From Oikopleura dioica (taxonomy: Eukaryota > Chordata > Appendicularia > Copelata > Oikopleuridae): a DNA stretch of 64,000 nucleotides. Where the stretch lies: contig OU015569.1 in NCBI GenBank assembly GCA_907165135.1, positions 8,742,501 to 8,806,500 of the forward strand. The letters are read 5' to 3'. This document shows positions 14,301-26,166 of the stretch, in pieces; within the stretch, counting starts at the first letter, position 1, and each line of letters opens with the position of its first letter. Position numbers and translations under genes: made by a program. Under the pieces are notes generated by a model. It was not told the DNA's origin. It was given only the letters and a program-made list of their open reading frames with translations, and did no database searches.

Positions 14301-17300
14301 TACTGACTCACGACGACGACGTAGACAAATCTTTGATGAAGGCATTACTGTTACAGAAGACGCAAATCCATCATTTACAATGGTTGAACCTAAGATCGGT
14401 GGAACTATGGGAGGCACTTCTTTGACAATTACTGGTTCCAATTTCGGCTCAACTCTTGAAGGCGTCACTGTCACTTTCTTTGAGGAAGTTGCCTGCGATG
14501 TTCAGTCTGTCACTGATACACAGATTATTTGCGTGACAAATCCCTTCCCCAAAGGAAAAGAACAAGTTCCTACTGCACCAGTCATCTTTATTCCCGGCGG
14601 AGCTGGTATTGCGACAGAATCTCCACTTGAGGAGAAGGATACTAAATTCTGGTACATGGATAGATGGTCTAGCCCATACACTTGGGGCTGTACCGATGAA
14701 TCTTGCAAACCTCAAGCTGGTGAAATCATTGTCGTTCCAGCTGGCCAGGTTCTTCTTCTTGATGAGACTACTCCTCTTCTTGCCGTTCTGGTTATTGATG
14801 GAGGTACTCTCATTTGGGACAGAAAAGACGGTATTGAGCTTCACATGCAGTATGGTGTTGTCAATAATGGAGGACACTTTGAAATTGGTAATGAAGATGA
14901 GCCTTTCTGCGAAGGAAACGCTCTTATCAAGCTTTACGGTCATCAACGTAGCATCAATCTTCCAATTTATGGTGCTAAAGTATTGGCAATCAGATTCGGT
15001 ACTATTTCAATCTTTGGCTGCCCTAAGACAACCACATGGACTGAACTGGCGAACACGGTTGAAGCTGGCGCAACAGAGATTACTCTCACTCACCCAATTA
15101 AGGATGATTGGTTTGTCGGAAATGAAATCGTCATTGCTGCGACTGGCGATCTCACTAACTTCCACCGATCCGAAAAGAGACAAATCGCTGCTGTTTCTGA
15201 TGATGGATACACTGTTACTCTTGCAGAAGCTCTCGAACATCGACATATTGCTGTATGCACTAATGGCCCTGATGACAACGGCCTTGGATGGGGATGGGCT
15301 GGAGAGATATGCACTCGCGCGGAGGTTGGTCTTCTGACAAGAAATGTGAAGATGATGGGTAATATAAATAACGAATGGACTGAAGAGCTTCCCGAATGCA
15401 AGCTTGGTCCCGGAACAGCTTTTGGTACCCAAACTTGCTTCCAAAACAGATATGGCCACGAAACAGGTTCCGACCAATTTGGATCAGTTCTTTTCCTCCA
15501 CAAGCCAGCATATGCTCATATTGCCTACTTTGAAGTGACTCACGCTGGTCAGGCTTTCAATCTCGCTCGATACCCAATCCATTTCCACACTCCTGGATCT
15601 ATGCCTACTTCATACGTGCGAGGTTGTGCTATTCACAACACTTTCAACCGAGCCCTCACTCTCCATGGTATCCACGATATCGTTGTTGAGCATAATGTCA
15701 TTTTCAACGTTATGGGTCTTGCTTTCTTCCTCGAAGATGCTGTCGAAGAAAATAATATCCTTAGATACAACTTGGGTATCATGAACAAAAAGTCATCCTC
15801 ACTCTTGAACGTCGATTCTACTCCATCCGTTTTCTGGATCACGAACCCGAACAATATTTTCTACGGTAACCGTGTTGCTGGCAGCTCCCACTTTGGTTAC
15901 TGGTTTAATCCGCCAGAGGATGGACCAACTGGGCCTTCCTCTAAGGATCCACAATATGATTGGGTTTGCCCCAAGAACCGACCACTCGGACAGTTCTACA
16001 ATAACACCGCTCACTCTCTTGGTAAATATGGTATGTGGATCTTCGTTGATCTTACTCCAACACAAAGTGGTGAGTGCGGAGATGGAATTCCGAAAGCGAA
16101 TAAGTTCGGATGGAAGCCTGAAATTGACGTCGAAGGAAACCCAGTTCCCGAGGATACGTTTGGCTTCTTTGCCTGGCATTGTGAGCGTGGTGCTGAAATC
16201 GCTACTGGAGGCGCACTGCAGTTCCATAACATGATTGTCGCGAATAACTGGATTGCCGGTCTTGCCGGTAAAGAGTCCTTCCTCCACACATATGCTGATG
16301 GAGAAAATGATGACCAAGCTCAGCTCTTTAAGCATAATATCGTTATTGGTCACTTGTCCGGCGATCCTGAGTTGGACGCGTGTGGAGACATGGGTATTGA
16401 AACTCCATGGAAATTCTTTTCATTTACCGTTGACGATATCCATTTCTTCAACTTTGATGAACCAACACCAGACCTTTCTTCTGTCGGTGATCCTTCAAAC
16501 TTCGGAATGGCTTCTGAACTTGCCATTCGACGATGTGTTGCCTTCGATCCTTGCTACGGCTCAAACGCGTTCGATTGTGGTGCCATTACTTGGTTCCGAA
16601 ACACTAAGTGGTACAATTCTCAACGTAGATCAACCTTTGCTTGGGAAGGAGAAGCCGGTGTTCTTGATTTGGACGGTACCTTTGCAGGTGGTTCTCCTGG
16701 TGATTACGTTATCGCTGCGTCTGATGCCTTCGATCCAGCATTGTGCACTTTGGATACATCCGGAAAGTACGACAATGCTAACACTGATCCAAGCTGGGAC
16801 GAGCGTTCGCATCCGGCTATGAGATGCAAGGGATCTTTGGGAGAGAAAAAATTCAAGCCGCATCGATTCATGTTCAACAATGCTAAACCTGACTCGATGG
16901 AAGGAACGATGGCTGTTTTCACTAACCAGTACGGAACAACCAAGTCTGGCTTCAGAAACTGTCGACCTCGAGGTAAAGGTTGGATGGTTATGCTTCAAGG
17001 AAACGAAGAATACGAAATGCACTTCGAGCAACACGAGCATATTTCCAACATCTCGTTCACTGGAGATATTGACGATTTCGAACAAGGAGAATGGCTTACT
17101 ATCCGTCATGACTTCCCAGAACTCATCGATTTTGCTGAAATGATCGGGGCTTCTGATGCTGAACCCGAAAAAATTGATGAATGGCCAGAAGATCCTCTTA
17201 CTCTCAACGCATACGACTACAACGTTCAGAACGAGTCTGCTCCATTCACAGTTCGATACACATTTAACGGTCAGGCTAATACTGAGAATCCTCAAGTCCA

Positions 17301-20300
17301 AGAAGGTGCCTTCACTTGGGGTGAGAATTTCTACGTCCAGCCCTCTTTCCACAAATGCTTCTTCAAAGATTGCATTCCACCACCACCAGCTCCACCAACT
17401 TTGGTAAGTTTTAATAAGTTTTACCTGACATTCACTTATTCCGCCAATTAAGCCTCCAGCACTTGTTGATTGCGCTTTCCTCGACTGCTTGGGTGGCGAA
17501 CTTCCAGCTGAGTTTAATGATGTTCATATTGCTGCAGGACAAAGAGCCATTATTGATGCAGCTGCAATCTCTGCTGCTAACGGTCACTTTAAATTTGCCT
17601 CAGTCTTCGTTGACGGTACTCTCGAGCTTCCAGGATCTTCTCTTGAAGCTGGATCTACTTGCTTAATTGAAGCTGATCACCTTGTTGTCAACACTGGCCA
17701 GGGTGAGAATAAAGAAAACCTCAGTAGCCGAAGACGACGAGACGTTGTTCACATTGCTAATGGCAATATCGTCATTGGTACTGCTGACGATCCGATCCCA
17801 TGCGGAACAAAGGTCATCCTGAAGATCAACGGGGACGAGTATTCGCCATCCTTCGGCGCTATGCCTGGATCAGTTCCAATTGGTGCTAAGGCCCTAGGTG
17901 GTATCGGTGGTATTGAAATGCATGGTTGCGAGTTGACTCACACCTGGACCACACTTACGAATACTGTCAATGCTGGTGATAGCGAGATCACTGTCGACGA
18001 CGACGTCAGTTCTGAATGGAAGGTTGGCGACGAGCTTGCTATTGCAACTTCTGACTACGAGCAAAGACATACTGAGTACGTTTCTATCACTGCCATCAGC
18101 GGACAGACACTTACTTTGAATACAACTTTCTCCTGGACTCATTTGGGTTCTGCTGACTCTACTATAACCGCTCTTGGACGAACAGTAAGCCAAGCCGCTG
18201 AAGTTGCTTTGTTGACCAGAAACATTGTTGTCGACGGTTCAGGCGGCGCTGATGGAAAGATGGGAGGTCGAATTTTGGTGAGCAACTACATGGAAACTAA
18301 TGGCGTCCATACCTACTACAGAAATGGCTATGGTCAGTTCAGTTTTGTCGAGTTCAAAGCTATGGGTCAATACGGCTACTCCGAATATGATGATCTTCGA
18401 GCTGGTATCCTTTTCTATAATGTTGATGGTGATGGCGATGCTGACTCAGGATTGAAGAATTCCTATGTCAAGGGATGTGCCTTCCACGCTGGTTTCCACT
18501 CCGCTATCGCTGTTATGTTTGAATCTAACAACATTGAGGTCTCCAACAACGTCATCTTTGGAACTGTTGACTCTGCTATCGTCACAGACTCAAGTGGAGT
18601 AACCATCGATGGAAACGTCATTGGTAACGTTTTCCACCAACAGCTCTATCAAAATTATTTCGAAACGACTGTCAACGCCAATTTCGCTGATGACAAAACG
18701 CCTTCTGGTATTGAGACGATGGGTACTACGGATGTTCTCATCACAAATAACAGAGTCTCTGGTGTTGATGGTTCATGCTTTGGCGGTAATGGCGAGCTTT
18801 GCAACGAACTTGAAGCTAACTCTGGTGATCATGTTGCTGGATCCTGGACTGGAAACCATGGTAAAGGTTGCGTACGTGGATACTACGTCCTATGGGGTGG
18901 TCACAGCGCCTGTACTAAGATTTCGGGTTTCACTTTCCACAAAACTCTTTTCTATGGTGTTACGGCTCAAACGTCTTCTGCTCATCTAGTTATTGACGAT
19001 GTTATCATCCAAGATGCACCAGTTGGTATCTACGCTATCATGACTGGACCTGACGCAACTATGCACTCTGCTATGAACAAGGATGTTACCATCAAGAACT
19101 CTTACATTGTTGGACGATCCGATAGCTATGATTGTACTTATGATACTGACGTGAAGGCTAATGTTTACTCTGCCTCGCCAATGGCCCGGCAGTCTTCTCT
19201 TGTTCAAGTGAAGACAACTCACACTGCTCTCCAGCCTACTGATTTCATCATCAAGAAAAATGGATTCCCTGCTTGCGAGTGGTGGGCTAACGAAATCGAG
19301 CCCGCTCTGTACGGTAACACTCTGATTTACAATACAGAGTTCGTCAATTTCCAGGGCAAATGTGGCGATAAAGACTCTCTCTCCATTTCCAACAAGAAAA
19401 TGAGCGATCACGTTTTCCCAATCACTTATGTTAGTGGAAACGTTAAGACCAATGTTAACGACGATTATATCGCAGTTAACCGAAGACCACAAGTGAAGAC
19501 AGTTAATATTGCCGACTGCGTCGATCTGTTCTGTGACGGCTACAAGTTTAACACGATCGTTGATAAAGAAGGCTCTATTCTTGGATCTGCTGGAACGCTG
19601 ATTGCTGAGTCTGAGTTCGAATGGAATGGATTTACTCGAGTCCAACCGGATGGATCGTCTCTCACATACGTCCAAACACAGGATGGTCTTGGTGACTATC
19701 GAATCCCGAATCCTATGATGACTCGCATGGATGGCTCAAAGATCCCTATTAATGAAGTTAGAACAGACGTCGGTGCGGTTCGCAATGGAAACTGCGTCTG
19801 GAAAAAGGGATTCCCCGGCTGGTTCTGTCCCGATATTGAGTACCAAGACTTGATTTTCGAATCTATGGACGAAGACCACATGCGACGACGACTTTCACCT
19901 GTTGCTATTCGATCCGAAGGTTATGTCACCATTGCTAATGGTCCAGGAGATCACTCTTGCTGCATTGGTTACGCTTGTTTTGTTCGATTGTCAACTTTCC
20001 ATTTGCCAGCAGCATGTGGAAAGGACTTTGAAGTCTATCTTTCATCGACTACTCCTATGAATGCCCGATGGCATTTGCCCAATGCTCCAGAAGACTGCAA
20101 GATCAAGGTTTCGTTCTATACAAAGCGACCTAACCGAATCGACATCAAACAAGATGGTGCATACATGGTTCCAACTAATGGCGCTGTCCAGGATGACGGC
20201 TCCATCGCTTGGCAGAAGCCTGATCTGATTGAACATATGGTCGGAGTTGATTCTCACCAGCCTGGTGCTAACTTCCAGGAGCAAAACAACCAAATGTTCC

Positions 20301-22918
20301 ATGTCATCATTGGCGGTGGTAAAGTTTACGACATGATAACGGTTCAAACGCTTGTTCTCGAACTTGGCATGATGACTGAGTTGAGTGATGATGACTTCTA
20401 TGATAACGGAAATCTCGCCAACAATCTCGCTGCTCTTCTCGGCATTGATCCATCCAAGATTAAGGTGATGAATGTCATTTCTGAAGATTCTCGAAGAAGA
20501 CGTAAGAGACGAGAAGAAGCTGGATTCCTTGGATTCTCTCTCGCTGGATTCCGTTTCCGACGTGAAGCTGCCGAGTCAACTCTTCAGATTGAAATTTCAC
20601 CTGAAGAGACTGAAAGTGGTGCTGCCAAGCTTTCTGATCTTGCCGAAGAAGTCGTTGCAAAGGCTGCAGACGTCGCTGCTGCAGGTAAATTCACACAACT
20701 AACATAACATTGTTCAATCTGTAATTTTAAATTTTGATTAAATTATTTTATTTATTGAAGAGAATTAAAATTTATATCTTAGTTGCTGATGCTACTGGCG
20801 CAGAAGTCGAAGCCGAAATCGCTGTCGCGCGACCTCCTCCTCAACCAGGCTAGGGTCTTAATTTAGGCACAATATTGAATATTTCTCACGGCACGTTTTT
20901 TTCCGAACGTTACAGCGCTGACGTGGGTTTGACGGAAAAATGTGTTCGATGTTTGCAAAAAATAGACCCCTGAACTAGCAACACCACCTCCAGCTGTTCC
21001 ACTTACTGAACTTCTTGGTATGAGAGAAATCACACCCGAAGATGACGTAGAAGAATTCCTCAAGGAGGTCGAGGAAACTCTTGGATCACCACTTTCGGAG
21101 CTCAAGACTGCTGAAGAGACTGCTAATGAGGCACAAGAACTTGTTGATGCTGCCAACGAGCCCATCATCTACGATACACCAACACGAATGGAATTCTCTC
21201 ACCAACCTTCTGGACCTCAAATTCTCAATCAGAAGTTCTTCGACGTATTCCAGATCATTATGTACGATCAAAATGACCAAGTGATGACAACTGTTGGTTT
21301 TGTTGACAATCCGGTGAAACTGAAGGCTGAAATCGTCGATCCAGTCCTTACCGGACCTAATGTCGCATCCCCCGATGGTACTACTCGAGTTGAATTCACT
21401 CCTGGTTCCGGTATCGCCACTTTTGATAATTTGATTATCACTGGCGACGTTACATCCGCCAAGATCAAATACTCCATTGCTTCTCCAGCAGATTACGTTG
21501 GCACTGTCGATGCAATCATTTCTGAGGTCATCACTTTCATTCCACCACAGCCTGAAGGCGAGTGCGTTGCCGATGAAGGAAATCCATTCGACAAAAAGGA
21601 ATCGTGGACTGAAACTTGCGACTTTGTCTGTCTTTCACCTTGCTCTGATCTTTCTAGCGTTGGCGGTGGCGTCGGTGGACCCGAATGCGCGGATGTCGCT
21701 AACTGCGAAGGAACTGGGGATATGCCAACTTACTCTACTTGCGACGCGGATGTCGGATGCAAGTGCAACATGACTTTAGTTCCAGCACAAACTGAAATCA
21801 ACCCTGAAGACTTTGTCTACGCTGAGTGCAACTCTGGCTCCCTTGAAGTTCGCATCAACAAGTGTGTCATGAATCGATTCGGTTTCACTCTCAGCGATCT
21901 TTACATTGCTGGTCCAGAAAAAACTGATGATTTCTCCACTCTGGCTACTTCATCGTCCAACAACTGCCGCGGTAAGATCGGATATCAAAACGGTGCTGAA
22001 TACGTCTTCTCGATCGATCGAAACTTCGGCGACTGTGGAACCGTGATTGAGGCTAATGGCACTCACAACACTTACAGTAATGCTATTCAAGGATCAGCTG
22101 GTATCGATAATGGAGTCATTAAACGAATGGTAATGAAATGAGCCTAAAACTGATACATAAATTATATTTAGCGAAACCTCTTTACGAGCTTCACATGCGT
22201 CTACGAGATCGATATTTCCGTCTCAATCGGTATCGGTGCAGTTCAAGCTACTTCATTGGAGATCGCTCTCGGTGAAAATACGGGAACATTCGATGTTACA
22301 ATGGCACCATACACTGATTCGTCGTACTCTGTGGTTTCAAGCGAGACTGACACTGTAACCATTCCAGAGGATGTCTTTATCGGCCTTGCCCTTACAGATG
22401 CCGGTTCTGAATTTGTTACTTACGCTAAAGATTGTTGGGTGACTGCTACAAACGACCCCGATGATACTGACATGTTTGACTTGATCATTGATGGATGTGT
22501 CAACCCTGACGTAAGATTAAGCTAATTTTAATTTATCTAACAATATTTCACAGGATCCGGATAACATCGCAGTGATTGAAAACGGTGCATCCTCTCAATC
22601 TCGTTTCTCCTTTGCTGCCTTCCAATTTGTCGGACTCGAAGCGAACGAGCTCTACGCTCACTGTGCCGTCCAGATCTGCTCGCCAGACAACATGAGTGAT
22701 TGCACACCATCTTGCGGAAGTCGACGCAGACGGTAAGCTAATCTTTAAAAGTTAAGTTGATCATTTCTTGCTTCAGATCTGCTCGAGAACGACGAGACAC
22801 TGGTGATATCATCACAACAAGCATCCAGGTGTCCGCCGTCCAATGCGAGCGCGACTGTCCTGCCGATGATCTGATCTGCCGACAACCATGCGTTCAGACT
22901 ACCATATACAGAGGATAA
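5344..22918 (+). CDS. giant secreted fibrocystin-L-like protein with TIG, PA14, kringle, EGF, C-type-lectin-like, G8, beta-helix and ZP modules
   Basis: Nine exons: 5344-5470, 5515-5602, 5652-17403, 17453-20684, 20783-20848, 20979-22129, 22172-22510, 22554-22732, 22777-22918. They sum to 17,076 nt, about 5,691 residues. All introns are GT-AG except 20849-20978, which starts with GC. Approximate residue layout: weak signal peptide 1-15; about eleven TIG/IPT folds (from 170, 541, a run at 1485-2350, then 2869 and 2977); PAN-like 613-672; kringle-like fragment 707-766; PA14 802-929; cupredoxin-like segment within the TIG run; EGF-like 2383; C-type-lectin-like 2419-2543; full kringle 2544-2631; G8 at 3072-3195 and 4001-4149, each followed by PbH1 beta-helix; Cys-rich segment; bipartite ZP module 5366-5640. 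The TIG/PA14/G8/PbH1 order matches vertebrate PKHD1L1. Instead of a transmembrane tail the protein ends with ZP-N/ZP-C, a tetrabasic cleavage site and a 46-residue Cys-containing tail, so it is probably secreted and able to polymerise. More basic sites lie near residues 2957, 4082 and 5002. The true N-terminus is less certain than the rest. Confidence 0.9.
7273..7731 (+). other. PAN-like plus degenerate kringle-like segment inside the giant protein
   Basis: Between TIG 2 and PA14 the protein carries a PAN/apple-like stretch (QCEDLCRIDASCIMWVF) followed by a Cys-spaced segment running from DCFSGRGEKYVGN through FCRNPDP to CNILYC. The CRNPD and final C-x-I-x-x-C elements are typical of kringles, but the central loop is shorter than usual. 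PAN followed by kringle is the order seen in HGF and plasminogen. Assignment is by motif reading only. Confidence 0.5.
13066..13326 (+). other. complete kringle domain encoded within the giant protein
   Basis: After the C-type-lectin-like segment there is a kringle with the expected order: first Cys, TGKECSSWEP, a His-Asn-Pro element, GNLCRN, an acidic Asp run, FCAM and a closing CGIPTC. Length (about 87 residues) and cysteine spacing fit a full kringle. Vertebrate fibrocystin-L is not known to me to contain one. Confidence 0.75.
14650..15018 (+). other. first G8 domain of the giant protein
   Basis: The encoded segment begins with a Trp-rich strand and contains GEIIVVPAGQVLLLDE and a glycine-rich beta pattern (GGTLIWDRKDGIELH) typical of G8 domains in PKHD1, PKHD1L1, TMEM2 and CEMIP. 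It directly follows the last TIG repeat and precedes a PbH1-type beta-helix, the family order. Confidence 0.8.
21811..22740 (+). other. zona pellucida (ZP-N/ZP-C) module of the giant protein
   Basis: Across four exons the protein reads as ZP-N (AECNSGSLEVRINKCVMNRF, then CGTVIEANGTHNTYSNAIQG) and ZP-C (KDCWVTATNDP, IIDGCVNP, SRFSFAAFQFVG, LYAHCAVQIC). The conserved cysteines, the N-x-x-x-Y-x-N type strand and the consensus tetrabasic site immediately after ZP-C (GSRRRRSARERR) are all present. ZP modules drive extracellular filament polymerisation after cleavage; that is family knowledge. Confidence 0.85.
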
Positions 22919-23053
22919 TAATCAACTTTGATTTAACCTGTTCTCTATTGCGAGCTCCATGCTCAAATAACTAACGGGTACAATCCCGTCCTTTCCCCGT
23001 TCTGTATTTCATCTGCATAGACATGCAATTTCCCCATTTATTTATTTGCGCCA

Positions 23054-23059
23054 AATAAA
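23054..23059 (+). terminator. polyadenylation signal of the giant gene
   Basis: AATAAA about 136 bp after the stop codon, and about 100 bp from the stop codon of the convergent minus-strand gene. Confidence 0.6.
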
Positions 23060-23154
23060 CTATCCAAACAAAAAATATTCATGGCTTAAGTTTATTACAA
23101 AAAAAAGAAATCAGTATAGTTTCCTCCAACTTTACTGTATATATTAAAACGTGT

Positions 23155-23857
23155 TCAAAGCGATTGAAGTGCAGCTTTGTGTTCATTCCAGTGCTTTGTT
23201 AGTTTCTTTCTCCACTTGGCCATTTTTTGTTGCTGACGCTTGTGCTTCTTATTTCCTCGGCAAGCAGCAACATGCGCGTCTGCCCAACGTCGAAATCGCG
23301 TGGTCACCTTTTTAAAACATATTTTTTCAATCATAACATAATGCGATCTACCTGTTTGATGGCCAACGAAATGTCGTATCGATTAGTCTTCTCGACACTC
23401 AGGACAGACTCAAAGAATGGTCTCGCTACTTCTCTACGCCGCCGACGGTTTCCTTCTTTTGCGCCGTTTCGTTCTTGGATAAGATCGCATCTGAAAACGA
23501 GCGTGTTTAAAATTTAAACTTTAAATATTCAAAATTACCTATGTCGGGTTCGCTTGTAAGTTGCAAGCAAATTGTCCGCGTTTCTCTTAAATTTTGCCTC
23601 CCAGTCTTCATGTTTTCGCAAATAAGGGGCCATTTCTCCGAGCTAAAATTAAAATGAGATAAATCATGGCATATAATCTATATCTTTTGTTAAAGACTGT
23701 TGCAAAAGCTAAACTTAAAAAATTAAATAATAATTGTGTCTACCAAGCTTGTTGTCTGCCTGACGATATGACGAAGGTGCTTTTCCGGATCTCGAGTTTT
23801 TTCCTTCTTGCCGGCTTGTCCCACAGCTAGAACTGCAAGAAAACTGTGAATTTTCAT
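23155..23857 (-). CDS. small secreted basic protein, uncharacterised
   Basis: Four exons (23744-23857, 23539-23642, 23352-23490, 23155-23307) joined by GT-AG introns of 101, 48 and 44 bp give a 169-residue protein. It opens with a clear signal peptide (MKIHSFLAVLAVGQA) and continues as a lysine/arginine-rich, mostly helical chain with a tetrabasic stretch (RRRRREV) in the middle and a KRQQQKMAKWRKKLTKHW tail. No family recognised; the secreted basic character suggests an extracellular matrix, house or antimicrobial-type product, which is only a guess. It converges on the giant gene and is transcribed away from the fibrinogen-domain gene that starts at 24347. Confidence 0.75.
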
Positions 23858-24346
23858 TTTGGAAAAATCTAGCTCTTTCGAATAGGTTCAAATATCTCAA
23901 ACTCTATGGAATAAGCACTAAAATTGAGAGCTTATATCAATTTTTGTGCTGCATATTAGACGACTAGTGAATAACACGACTCATTAGAAGTTTTCCGACC
24001 TGTCAGAAAAATATTCCTACTCATCATTACAGGTCATGTAAAAAGATTAGAGGGCAACTTTCAAGAAAAACGAAATTGTTACAATTAAATATCTTTAAGC
24101 CGATCCGCAGCTGGGTCTCAAAAGGGAGCATCTCCTTTCTTTCGCAGTAGCCTACTATTAGCAGCTATTGTTTACGCATAAGCCCTGAGTAAATACGTAC
24201 TCCCGGCAAAACAAATGAAGAATCAAAATAAAATTTGTGTAACTCACTTTTGTTAACCCCTCGAGCGTGTGAAGGTCTCAAGGGCACATGGGATTATAGT
24301 GAATCGATCCTTAATAGTTGATCTTTTAAAGGATTAAACTTGAAAT

Positions 24347-26002
24347 ATGTGGCCAAAATTTATTTTTTTCCTTCTGCTAGTATGCTGTCTAATTCAAGAG
24401 ATTGAAGCAAAAAGTACGTCTCCAACAAGAAAAACTCAAGGAAAAAACGGACGAAAACGTCGTCCTGGCGGCGCAGGAGGGAAACGAAGAAAGCGGCCAG
24501 GAAAAGGTGGAAAGAGGCGCAGAAAACGACCAAGGCCTGAGCACGTTGGAGCAGTTGTAGGAGTCGCCGCGATCGGAGCAGTCGCTAATGCAAATAAGAA
24601 AATGGTTTCAAATTTGTAATTGATATTGATAAAGAGATTTTATTGTGCAAATTAAGAAATCATAAATTAGCCAAGCGCAACGCCAAGACCAACAACAAAA
24701 ACTACGACAAAATCGGATGAGCCAGAACTGCCATTGAATACGAGGGCATACTGGAAAGGTCCGACATCTGATCCACAAGGCAAGTATCCAAGATCGTGCC
24801 AGGACATTCTTGTTGACGCGGCGAAGGGGCCGCATTGCAAGTTGCCGGAAGCTGGAAAATATATTATTCAGGTATCAAGGAATTTTCTAAAAATCGAATT
24901 GTCGGTCCTTTTCAGCCACGCCCCGGACTCATGCCTAAGTGGGTAGACTGCATGTTTGACCCAGAACGAGCGTACACTGTTATTCAAAGTCGATACGTTG
25001 GTGAAGTTTGCTTCAACCGAAACTGGGATGACTATGTAATGGGTTTCGGGTGCCCTGTCGGAGTGGGCGAGTCTCCTGACTGGTACAACGACTATCGAAG
25101 AGGGAACGAGTAAAGAATTAGAATTCGAGAGCATAATTCAAAATTAATTCAGTGGATTGGACCCTAATCGCAAAGTCAGTGTTCCTGATTCAAACACCTC
25201 TATGTGCAAGAAGCCATATTATAGCCCGTACCACTCTGACGACGGTGAGATCATCTAGCACATTGAATAATCGAGTATTGAGGTTCCTACACGCCCGACG
25301 ACTATCCAAACACGTATCGCGGCCCGAATCCGCAACGCACTTTTATGCTCCCAGAATGGTATAATAACGCTTCGAAATAAGTAATGATAATGATAAAAGC
25401 AATGGAGAGCAGTGGTTGGGCCTAGAATATCAGTACTTCGTTCAAAAGTCTCACGGAGAAGGAGGAAGCAGACTCGTCGCTTACATTGCAAGCGATAGAA
25501 AAACGTATCAGTACGTTACTTACGAGAAATTCATGATCGGAAACTGGCAGAAGGACTATGCAATCAAGGAAATTGACGGCTTTGATGAAGACTTAGTGGA
25601 CATAACCGACATGTTTCAGTTCTCGGGCAACAGGTTTGAAATCATCATATTATTGCTTGCTTAGTGTGCTTGAAGTCTTTTAGGAGCGAAGTTTTCCACT
25701 GCTGATAGAGATAATGACGGAACAGAGCAAAGAAACTGTGCTTCTGAGAGCGAGTCCGGATGGTGGTTTAATGGAACGGATTTGAAGCGGACCGTCTTTA
25801 TATTTTTAAGGAATATCGGTGCTTAAATCCTGCGGAAGACTGCAACCCATCAAAGGTTAATCTAAATGGAATGTATCATGGATCTGCTTCTGTCCCTGTC
25901 GAGCATGACGTTAAAACCGGTCTTCCGATTCAGCCGACTCCAAACGATGGCATTTTCTGGAAAAATCCAAAGTATATTCTCCCCGTTTATCGAGAAAACT
26001 AA
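24347..26002 (+). CDS. secreted fibrinogen-related protein with polybasic N-terminal region
   Basis: Exons 24347-24604, 24671-24871, 24916-25109, 25153-25244, 25283-25358, 25400-25633, 25676 to about 25755, and about 25792 to 26002. A signal peptide (MWPKFIFFLLLVCCLIQEIEA) is followed by an Arg/Lys/Gly-rich stretch, a Thr/Pro linker and a fibrinogen C-terminal-like domain. Diagnostic elements are YPRSCQDIL, CNGEQWLGLEY, AKFSTADRDNDG, CASESESGWWFN and VNLNGMYHG. The calcium-site DRDND and the NGEQWLGLE motif match ficolin/FREP-type domains, which act in carbohydrate recognition or coagulation. The join near 25755-25792 is not a clean GT-AG intron; a GA-AG intron would keep the frame. The polybasic head is unusual for ficolins and could bind polyanions. 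Confidence 0.8.
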
Positions 26003-26095
26003 TCCAACGTTTAAGTCGCAAATGGGAGTCACTAAGAATGACAAAGATATTGATTGGACCGACTGAGACTGTGGATTTTCCCTGCTTATATGAAG

Positions 26096-26134
26096 AATAA
26101 AAAATAATCCTTGGTTGTTTGTGTAAAGTTTATT
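26096..26134. terminator. paired convergent polyadenylation signals
   Basis: AATAAA on the plus strand at 26096-26101 (fibrinogen-domain gene) and AATAAA on the minus strand at 26129-26134 (orphan gene below). The two transcripts are predicted to overlap at their 3' ends. Confidence 0.6.
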
Positions 26135-26166
26135 AAAAACGATTTGTGAATTTCAGAGCAGATACA

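Noticed and set aside
5719-20660. Many open frames of 60-240 codons opposite or out of frame within the giant gene
   Set aside because: All overlap the strongly supported 5,691-residue frame and have no independent domain content.
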